Positions 56,078 through 64,000 of a stretch of 64,000 nt of DNA are shown here, piece after piece. The stretch is from assembly GCA_035079385.1 (NCBI GenBank), contig JAVHKY010000004.1:14601001-14665000 (forward strand), read 5' to 3'. Every line of letters starts with the position of its first letter. The stretch's first letter is position 1. Origin of the DNA: Aspidiotus rigidus (taxonomy: Eukaryota; Arthropoda; Insecta; Hemiptera; Diaspididae). The notes beneath the pieces were generated by a model. It made no database searches. It was not told where the DNA came from and saw only the letters and a list, made by a program, of their open reading frames with translations. Made by a program: the position numbers and the translations under genes.

Positions 56078-57332
56078 AAAACTTTTTTCCTGGAACCAGG
56101 TGTTACTCAACCATATTCACTATTGGCACAGGTACGTTGATGACGTTCTATGTACCTGGACTGGTCACCCAGATCTCCTTGGTGAGTTTCTGAGGTATCT
56201 CAATTCCTGGTACCCTTCCATCAAATTTACGTTGGAAATAGGGGTATTTTCCATTAACTTTTTGGATTTATCGATCTCTATTGTAGACAGTATCCATGAG
56301 TTTGGAATTTACAGGAAAGTTCCTACGACCGATGTTTTAGTCCACGGTGGTTCGTTCGGTCCTGTTGCTCACAAGAGGGCTGCATTTCATAGCCTAGTTC
56401 ACAGACTGACTCGTATTCCGTTGAGTCAGTCTGCTTTTAAGAAAGAAGTACTCACAATAAATCACCTGGCTAGAGTGAATGGGGTCAATGTCGACGTTGA
56501 CGTGATGGTTCGGAGGAAAGTTACAAGAAGCATTCTTGATTTCACCACCTCCCTCCCCCGAGACATGATCCGTGATCGCCGGTTGTGTTGGATCAGTCTC
56601 CCTTTTCTGGGGAAGTTCTCCCTCCAATTGGGTCGGGCCCTCCGCCCGTTTGGCTTCAGACCCGCGTTCTACAACCCTACAACAGTTAAGCAGTTGTTTG
56701 TGAGACTGAAGGATCCCATACCCACTGATGAGAGGAGTGTTTATAAGTTGGAATGTGGGGATTGTGGAGGCTTTTATATTGGTGAGACCAGCCACCAAAT
56801 GAAAGTTAGAGTAGCTGAGCACCTGAAGTCTTGGGAGAAGTGACGCTTAGGGGAGTCAGCTTTTGCTGATCATTTGATAAACAGTGGCCACAGCTTCCGT
56901 GAGGGATCCGAAAAGCTCCTCCATAAGGAGAATTCGTACCGAAAGCGCATCGCCCTCGAGTATATAGAGATAATGCGTCATCGCAACACTGACGGTATCA
57001 CTGTACTCAACTCGTTCATTCCGGAGGATGGCCTGATCGAACTGGTCTATGATTCACACCGTGATTTCTCGTTTAGCCAATCTTAATACATTGTTCTTCT
57101 CCTCCGTTCGTCAGTTGCTTTCATTTCAGGCTTGAAGATGGTTTATTAACCGAAAGCTCTCGTCGTTTTGTATTTTCTGCGGTTGGCAAGGTTTACAGAA
57201 GCACTTTCAGATCTCTTTCCCTCCATCCCTAACATATTCAACTTTTTACAACAAGCCAACTTCCTCTCACGCATATAATCACACAATCTAGCCGAGCTCA
57301 TAGCCCTGAAGGCAGGCTGCTAGTAGCTCTTT

Positions 57333-57364
<32 letters not shown>

Positions 57365-57450
57365 TAGGTTTACTCTCCATTCGGAGTATTCGTCTTTTTC
57401 GCGTATATTATGGATCCGTAACTTAGAGGAACGGATTCGTTTAATTTTAA
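56078..57450 (+). pseudogene. Penelope-like element, 5'-truncated inverted copy
   Basis: Starts inside the RT at about NQVLLNHIHYWHRYVDDVL and runs through the GIY-YIG domain (CGDCGGFYIGETSH) to VYDSHRDFSFSQS. A TGA at 56840-56842 replaces Gly of WEKGRLGE in the other copy. Protein identity with the minus-strand copy is very high by eye, with a few changes (VDGIHE/VDSIHE, KYLARVSG/NHLARVNG). The 3' end is split by a LINE-tail insertion at 57197-57365. Confidence 0.88.
57197..57365 (+). mobile_element. 5'-truncated LINE (or SINE) insertion with poly-A and 8-bp target duplication
   Basis: A 169-bp insert in the PLE tail, flanked by AGGTTTAC at 57189-57196 and 57366-57373. The uninterrupted sequence (CTTGCAAACC/GGTTTAC) is visible in the other PLE copy near 53612. 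The insert ends with about 26 A. Its last 50 bp (GCCGAGCTCATAGCCC ... GCTGCTAGTAGCTC) resembles the 3' end of the LINE at 27.4 kb. Confidence 0.8.
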
Positions 57451-57463
57451 GCGATCTATGTAT

Positions 57464-57980
57464 TCTAATGTTTTTCGTGCCTGGAGGCACTGCAGCTTGG
57501 CGATTGCCGAGTAGAAGAGGGGGTTAGCCGAGGAGATTCTTCCAACACTGAAACGTTCTTCACTTGTGAAGGTATTTTACCGCATATTTGCATCACACCA
57601 TTCGCTAATCATTGCCACTCATAGGTCATAAATTACCGGCACTGGTGGCCCATGGTTCCTGGCGCAGTATTGCGCAGCTGTGCCGGTATGTTGCACAACG
57701 AGATGTGGAAACTGTTATGTTTTTACCCCCCCCCCCCCTTTGGAAGAAGGCTATCGTTCTGCGTTTTTCAACCATGAGACGACATTGCAACTGAAACGAA
57801 TATTGCCATCGAGGTGTACCTGAAACTTTCTACTGTCGAGCCATGAATATGGAGCAGAAGACTTGGACAAATGTCGACTTGGAAGGTACAGATGTGAAGA
57901 GGGGGACTGAAAATTACAAACCAGCCACCTTTGGAAGAACAGCTTTTCAGCCCTCCTCACTTGACTCAAACAAATGACAC
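57464..57980. other. No gene supported
   Basis: Right flank of the PLE insertion. Minus frame 57751-58008 and plus frame 57612-57794 overlap and have no motif. Confidence 0.4.
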
Positions 57981-59000
57981 CCCTTTCAAATTGCAAATTA
58001 ACTCTCAATTGAATAATAAATCCTCTTTATAATCGCCGAGGGGCTCTAAAATGATACCGTTTTACAATGGCCAATCAACTTTTCATTCGTTTGATCGCCC
58101 ATTGATTCTCATATGAAATCTCACTTCAATAGACGAGTGACTCCTTTTTTTGAATCAGAAATTGACTCAGACTGATCGACTCCTTTCTTTATTTGACAAA
58201 AGACTACGTCAAATTATCTCTTTCTCTAATCGCTCATTGACTCCAACCAATCCTAAAATGACCGACTTCTCACTTCAATTGTCAATTGACTTTCGAATGA
58301 CTCCTCTCTTGAGCCAGAAATTGACTCATTTTTTTATTTAGGAAAAGACCCAGAAATTATTTCTCCGTCTAATCGCCAATTGACTCGCCGATTCCAAAAA
58401 TGACTTCAATTTTTGATGACTTTCGAGTGACTCCTCTCTTGAATCGGAAATTGACCTCCAATCAACTCTTTCATCTACCTACGTTAGCTACAAAAATGAC
58501 TTTTCATTTGAATTCCAATTGACTCCAGGCTGACTCCTATTTTGAATCGGAAATTGACTCCTTTTTCCTCTTTTCCTCTTTTCCTCTTTTTTTTTCTCTC
58601 TTCATTCGACTCTAACTGACTTAATGACTTTTCTTTCTCATTATTGACCCGCGAACGATCCATTTCTCAGTTCTTAATTGATTCTCTTTGCCAATCGCCA
58701 ATCAGTGGCGTATTAAGAGAAAATTCCACTCTAGGCAATTTTACTTTTTCTGTACCTAATGTTTCCCTTTTTCTTTCATTTCCTTTTTTGTCTGAAAATT
58801 CCTAAAATTTTGCCGCTCTAGGCAGCTGCCTAAAATGCTTTGCGGTAAAAACACCACTGTCGCCAATTGACTTCAAAATGACTCTTCTTTTGAAACACCT
58901 TCCGACTCCTTGTCTTGATCGTCATTTGACTCCTAATTGAAAATGTTTTCTGAATTGCTAACCAAAAGACTCCTCTTTTTAATCGCCACAATCAACTGAT
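57981..59000. repeat. Degenerate tandem repeat rich in ATTGACTC
   Basis: Units of roughly 105-125 bp contain AATCGCCAATTGACTC, AAAATGACT, GACTCCTCTCTTGAATCGG and AAATTGACTCC. Copies differ a lot in length. Interrupted by a hAT MITE at 58703-58859. Confidence 0.65.
58703..58859. mobile_element. hAT-type MITE with perfect 8-bp target duplication
   Basis: 157 bp starting CAGTGGCGTATTAAGAG and ending GGTAAAAACACCACTG; the tips CAGTGG(C/T)GT are inverted. TCGCCAAT flanks it at 58695-58702 and 58860-58867. A CTCTAGGCA word occurs near both ends. Not related in sequence to the MITEs at 3685 and 9414. Confidence 0.88.
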
Positions 59001-60585
59001 TTGTAAAACATACTTTTAACAAGGAACCTGTTTTATAGAGGGGAGGGAGGAGGGTAAATTGAAGGAAAATGACAGGCGCCGTTCGGAAAATGTGAGACTT
59101 GGAAAAACTCCTTCGAGCTTTAAATGATAGGAAAAAGACTTGGAAAAATTTCGACTTTCAAGCTATATAATGATGGAAAAGAGATTTAGACAAATTCCGA
59201 CCTCCGAGTTTGACACTGTAACGGAATGACTCCCATAAAACAAATTCCATGTTTGCTTCAATTAACAAAGTCAATGAAAGCAACTCCAAGCAGCTCACTA
59301 GGTGAGCTATGAGTTATTTTGAATCATCAGACAATTTGCGAATGACTTTTCTCTGATTGATGATTGAGCGAAAGCCACTTACGTCTCATTTGGCCATTGA
59401 AAATAGGTGAATTGGCGATTCTGGAAAGAAGTCTTCTGGTACTTTACCAAGAAGTTTTGCGATCTGTCAAAATAAGTGTCAAACGACAGTTTTACACTGT
59501 CATAGTAGCTGTCTAACAGCTGTCGAGCTTTTCTAGAAAAATCCGCCATAGGAAAATTTTCCCTCAGTTATTGTCAGTTGTTCAGTGTTTTCAAATCCAA
59601 AAGAAAAAAATTACCTCCATAATCGAGAAGATCAGTAATTTTTGTCCATCGTTGCAAGTTCGAAGTTTCCTCCCTTTACTCCATAGTCATGTCCACACGC
59701 CCGCTGTCGAAAAACTGCCGAACACCGCCTTGACAAATCGGGTTGTTGAATGACCAAAAAAAAAAAAAAAAAAGAGATTCACGATCCAGCCTCACCATTT
59801 CCGTAAAGAACCTTTAAAATTTTTCCAAAAATCAAATTGAACAATTTTAGTCCCAAGAATACCTACAAAATACAATTTTCTCGAGAAAAAAAAAAAAAAA
59901 AAAAAACTACGTGATTATCAAGATCTATTTAGATTTTTAATTATCAACGTTAATCTGAGTGAGCTAAAATATTTCGTAATAGGTTGTAAAGAATAATTAA
60001 TTATAACACCTAATTTTTCTCAAAATTCTAATGCCGTATTGTTTTTATATTTATGAAAGAATTCAAAATTGGTTTCATCTTTACAAACTTGCAGCTAGAA
60101 AAAAGAAATAATGAATAAAAATGAAAACTGTGAATAATGTCTTATTTTTTCAATATGTCACACCATTCTATGAGTGCGGAAAAGTAGAAATTAAATTCTT
60201 GTACCATAATAGAATCCGAATAAAATGACAACAAAATTTTCTTATAACGAAATATGCTGGGTTACTTGTACAGAATGAAAAGTGCATACGAGAAAGAAAA
60301 ATACTGTCTGTATGTTAAATCTACTTTTAAAATATTGAAGAATTTTGAAATTTCTAAGAGAGGGATGTGAATAAGAGTGAAAAATCAGACAAAACAAAAC
60401 AAAGGCAAAATAAGCTGACAACTCCGAGGCTCGTTAAAATAAAATAAAATAAAAAACTCCGACTGATGATAACTCTTTCAAACGTTGTATGTAAATATCA
60501 GTTCTAAACGTACAAATTTTATTCTTGTGACAAATCTCCAATTTTGGGCTAGCCTACTTTATTATTACATTTTTATTCCGTAGAG
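59001..60585. other. Gene D intron; repeat relics then AT-rich DNA
   Basis: Relics of the 44-bp dispersed family at 59020-59210 (AACCTGTTTTATAGAGGGG, TTGGAAAAATTTCGACTTTC), A runs at 59758 and 59886. No coding exon except the one that follows. Confidence 0.45.
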
Positions 60586-60721
60586 TGAAATACGCTTAGA
60601 TCAAGAAATAATAGAAAGCAATTGCGTGATGACTGAAGCAATTCCATCATACGTTATGAATGAAATTGGATGCTTGATTAAAGGAGCAAAATATCGAGAA
60701 AAATTATTGAGTCTTTTATGA
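60586..60721 (+). CDS. Gene D exon 4 (last)
   Basis: After TTATTCCGTAGAG the only open reading is SEIRLDQEIIESN, CVMTEAIPSYVMNEIGCLIK, GAKYREKLLSLL and TGA at 60719-60721. It begins with the one base needed to complete the Ser codon left by exon 3. The alternative AG two bases earlier would hit a stop at once. The segment has balanced, coding-like composition and is the longest exon of the model. No family recognised. Confidence 0.5.
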
Positions 60722-60958
60722 CTTAGTACTCTTGTCTTAACATTGAATCATATTTTTAGGTAAGGACCAATGACACCTAAAGTGAGAAACAAAATAGTTC
60801 GCAAATTCATTGAGGAGTTCTGACTCACATTCATGAACTAACATCAGAGTACAAATCTTAAATTTCATTTATTTCCCCATTTAATGACCAAAGACGGAAA
60901 AGTTGGTGAGAATCGTTATTTACATGACCTGGGCTGATTTTATAGAATATACAGGAAA

Positions 60959-61016
60959 ACAAATAGTCCTTAGCGCAGCTGCATTGCTCGTAAAAAAAAA
61001 AAAAAAAAAAAAAAAA
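60959..61016 (+). mobile_element. Ultra-short LINE 3'-end insertion with poly-A
   Basis: AAATAGTCCTTAGCGCAGCT then GCATTGCTCG followed by about 25 A. The 22 nt before the tail are identical to the complement of 35631-35652. Confidence 0.75.
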
Positions 61017-62140
61017 GAAGAATTGAAAGAAGCAAAAAGAATAATTATAATTATAATAAATAGAAACGACACTAAATTGATCATTATTTTTCTTTTTAAA
61101 TTACTTATATTAACTAACATTTCTTACGGTATCAGTCTACTAATTCTTCAATTGTATTTGATTTTTTAAAATTTTATTTGATTAGGTTTGCATTTAATTA
61201 ATTAATTTTCTTGAAGTATTGAAGGTACAAGTTCATGTCAAAAATTTCTCTCATCAGCACAAACTTGAGTATTGTAATGATTTTTAATGTTCTGACCGAA
61301 GTAGAGCAGTATTTATCTGGAATGAATACAGAATCGAAGCCAATATTTGCAATTAAATTTTATTTTATTACGAAATCTTTTCATGTAATAATCTTCATAG
61401 ACTGTATTGTCGGTAAAGTACCTATTTACATTATTTTCATATTATCATTTTATTTACTTTTTTTCCCAACTTTGTTTTTTTTTTTTTCCTTATATAAATG
61501 ATAATACTCAAATACACAGTTAATTTGTTCAAAACACTAACAAAAAAAACTTACCTACCTTCTTTTTTCACTTAATTTTTTAAATTCATTGCGTACCTAT
61601 TGAAACAATCATTTTTACATCAAGTTCGTCTAAATAGTATTATGAATTAGATTATTATTTTTACGATAGAAAAAAAAAAAAAAAAAAAACAGTTTGGCAT
61701 TACAAAAAATATTATTGCTCTCATCATTATAATTTTCTCACTACCTATTATTGCATTTATTATTGGGATGAAATTTATTTTTATATCATCACAATCATTG
61801 ATACCATCATTCGGAATTCTGTATGAAACATTCTTATTTCCCTACAATGCGATCATCAAAAAATGAGTCAATATTTTTGAATTATCAATATTACAAAATA
61901 TATTCTTAGCAAATATCTTGCTATTGATTTTTTTTTTTTTTCGAGAGAGAGGTTGAAATTCAGATCATTAAAGAATAATTAATTGTCATACATTGCTCCA
62001 GATTATATTTTATTTTACGGTGTCCGTATTAGTCGCATTTATTTGACTTACTCGTTTATTTTTTCCTTTGTTTTATCTGTGTTGTGTGCGTGAATGGACA
62101 GAAAATTTGACGTTTCAAGTTAGCAAACTTTTTTTTTCCC
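61017..62140. other. AT-rich DNA; no gene supported
   Basis: Very AT-rich with several homopolymer runs (for example A run at 61671-61689). Frames 60903-61169 and 61235-61501 are low-complexity. Confidence 0.45.
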
Positions 62141-62145
62141 CATTT

Positions 62146-63726
62146 TTCTTTATTTTGACGAGCATTTTAGCTGCAGCGGCTATTTGCTTTGTGGTATAGG
62201 TGGTTACATGTTAGTAATAATAAAGATTGAGTTAATATCGGTAGTAATAATTACAAAAGTAGGTTCTTCCAAGGAAAAAAAAAACTTTGTTTTTGTTTAG
62301 GCCTGATGATTTTTTAGATTTTCTGGAGACGTGAGTGCAGGGTCTGTTATTTGGGGGAAGAAGTAGCTTGTTTAGCTGCTTCATCTATCTACTGTATCGT
62401 GTGGCGGATAGTTTGATGCGGCCCGGAATCCAAATGAAAGTGGGGTTAAAGTTAATTGATTTGATGGTGAGGAGTTTCGGATAAATTCTTTGTATGATGG
62501 GGTTAGTTGAGGACAGGTCTTTAAGAGATTGGAGACGTTAAAGGAAATCTGTTAAGAGGAGGTAGTTTTTAAGTGGCTCAAGTTGAGAAATTTGGGAGAG
62601 ACTTGCTTATATGGCTATAAATTCGACTGAGTAGATTGAAGCGGAATTATGTATTCGATGGGCTGTAATTTGTTCATTTTTATTGAATAGGTGTATGCTG
62701 TTTTTTAATTGTATTTTATCCATCTGTTGGACATAAGATGTGATCACGGAATTCCTTCATGTTGTCCAATTTTTGCTTCGTTTATTTTAGAAGCTTCGGT
62801 AAGATTGAAGCGGATTGCGGAAAGGCCCATGGGGAGGTTGTTGTCGTGTTGGATACCAGGTACTTTAGTTTGACTTCATGGAATTTCTAGATGCGTTCGA
62901 ACGTGTTTCTTTGGGTGATCAGTGAAGGATGGGCTAATGCAAGAGATGACAGAATGGTGTAGAAAATCTTGAGGAAATTTCGATAGAGAGACAAGAAAAC
63001 TAGCAGTGAGGATAGATCGGCGAAATGAGAGAGGAGGCTCAGGCTCTTCAGCACAAAGACTCGGTCTCAAATTCATTCTAAAAGCACCTAACGCTAGCTT
63101 TAAGGATGTGGTTTGGATTGCGAGTCTGGCTTTGTTGATCGAGTTGTAAGTCGGAGGTCCGTAGTCTGATTGTGAGCGAATTAAGCTTTTATACAGATGG
63201 AGCAGTAGTTTTCGATTGCAACCTGTTTTCGGTTGGGAGAGGTATTTTAGAATAGATAAGTCATTTTATGCATTTGGCTTTCAGTAATCTAATGTGTTAT
63301 CAAAATGGAGTCCTAAAAATTTAGTTGTGTTGGACATCGAGATTTGGAAATTTTGTAGTCGAAGGGGAAGGAGAGTTGAAATTGGTATTCTTTTACAAAA
63401 TGTGATTAAAATTGTTTTTTTTTCTTTCTTCCTCTTTTTTTTTGCGAAGAATTTAAATTAGCGTTCAGATGACTACACTGGGATTTTAGGATTTGTTGGA
63501 GGAGTTTATGTGCTCTTACTGGGTTTGAAGATTTGAGTGATATGCTGTAATCGTCTACAAATAACCTCTGTATGATTGGAAAATCGATATTAGGAAGGTC
63601 GTCGATGGCGATTACAAAAAGGCGATGTTGAAAGTTGGTTTTGGATTTTAACCTATGTACAGCTGTCATGTAGGAAACTTTGTAAAATTTTGGAAAGATT
63701 ATTTCTTGAAAAAGATGAAATGACAC
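62146..63726 (-). pseudogene. Jockey-type LINE fragment, RT C-terminus to 3' end
   Basis: On the minus strand the frame 63726-63406 contains RLFVDDYSISLKSSNPVRAH then KLLQQIL, matching FADDYNITIRSANPQRAHRL of the 27.4-30.4 kb copy; the catalytic FADD has become FVDD. Downstream, broken frames match MNLRPSLCAEEPEPPLSFRR (compare SPKLSLCAEAPDPPLHFRRL). The 3' end near 62150-62195 shows the TAAAATGCTCGTC and AAATAGCC words of the family end. Many stops; dead. Confidence 0.75.
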
Positions 63727-64000
63727 CTAAATTGTTCGTAAAATTAGGCTTCAAAGAGGTAGAAATGGCGGACGTGAAGCTCGTGAAAGTTTTCAATGCT
63801 TGATCTCTCACAAAATAGCTCAAAAGTAAAAATTTATAGGTTTCTTAGCACTAGGGAAGTATGCAAAAATGCAGCTCTCGATACAATTTGTATATCCCGA
63901 AAGAAAGACGAGGGAGAAGAGACCGTGTTTCGTTTAAATCGTTATGAATACTAGATAATACTCCAATTAGCCTCGACGGATCTCTAATATTTCACAAGAC
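63727..64000. other. No feature recognised
   Basis: Unique-looking sequence at the right end of the window, with no exon or repeat that I can support. Confidence 0.4.

Larger units (their letters stand above)
53571..57463. mobile_element. Inverted pair of Penelope-like elements within one 13-bp target duplication
   Basis: GCGATCTATGTAT occurs at 53571-53583 and 57451-57463. Between them are a nearly full-length PLE on the minus strand and a 5'-truncated copy on the plus strand, head to head. The outer ends share GAAAAAGACGAATACTTC, GAGAGTAAACCTTGC and CCGCAGAAAATACAAAACGA. PLEs often integrate with an inverted, 5'-truncated partner copy, which fits one insertion event. Confidence 0.7.

Overview
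The window is nuclear DNA from an arthropod, most likely an insect. Evidence: spliced genes with GT-AG introns, TATA/Inr core promoters at about 32-nt spacing, Jockey-type and R1-like LINEs, Penelope-like elements (PLEs), hAT-like MITEs and large AT-rich tandem repeats. Frequent GTAGGTA/TACCTAC words made me think of a sternorrhynchan hemipteran, but that is only a guess. Most of the window is repeats. Most long open frames are repeat shadows, and the real genes are split into exons too short for simple ORF calling.

Genes. (1) 366-2345 (+) is the 3' part of a MYBBP1A/Pol5-family gene (nucleolar, ribosome biogenesis) in about seven exons. (2) Gene A, minus strand, runs from a signal-peptide exon at 20343 down to a stop at 6992: five exons, 235 residues, a secreted Gly/Pro-rich protein. 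(3) Gene B, minus strand, 51781 to 45667: three exons, 130 residues, secreted, with a polyQ tract after a dibasic site. A and B share a motif of the form (F/Y)-D-(R/K)-I-F-x-(I/V)-P-I-(N/S)-x-L-x-S-V-N, present twice in A and once in B, and always cut by a phase-0 intron after IFx. They are an uncharacterised paralogous family as far as I can tell. (4) Gene C, minus strand, 31822-32070: 82 residues, possibly secreted, with a TATA box and initiator just upstream. (5) Gene D, plus strand, is inferred from splice sites and phase only: exons at 4550-4565, 4650-4776, 37013-37084 and 60586-60721 join to 116 residues, with introns of about 32 and 23 kb in which genes A, B and C lie on the opposite strand.

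Mobile DNA. Jockey-type LINE copies lie at 27.4-30.4 kb (minus, RT and RNase H, 5' truncated), 21.9-22.8 kb (plus) and 62.1-63.7 kb (minus), with very short 3'-end insertions at 35.6, 57.2 and 60.97 kb. PLE copies lie at 53.58-57.45 kb (an inverted pair inside one apparent 13-bp target duplication), 26.6-27.4 kb and 32.6-33.15 kb, with a possible tail at 18.8 kb. There is an R1-like LINE end at 53.1 kb, an LTR with polypurine tract at 23.0 kb, a Ty3/gypsy integrase C-terminus at 24.66 kb, and a copia-gag-like remnant inside a TIR element with 8-bp target duplication at 16.8-17.6 kb. Several hAT-type MITEs and foldback or hairpin elements are also present.

Tandem repeats. A 37-bp higher-order satellite occupies 22.8-26.6 kb. 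Other arrays have units of 42 bp (10.3 kb), about 140 bp (33.4-34.1 kb), about 119 bp with an orientation switch (34.1-35.1 kb), about 160 bp (35.3-36.0 kb), 44 bp (41.6-42.5 kb, with relics scattered through the window), about 17 bp (40.6 and 42.7 kb), and two arrays dense in TGACGTCA (39.4-40.3 and 48.0-49.9 kb).
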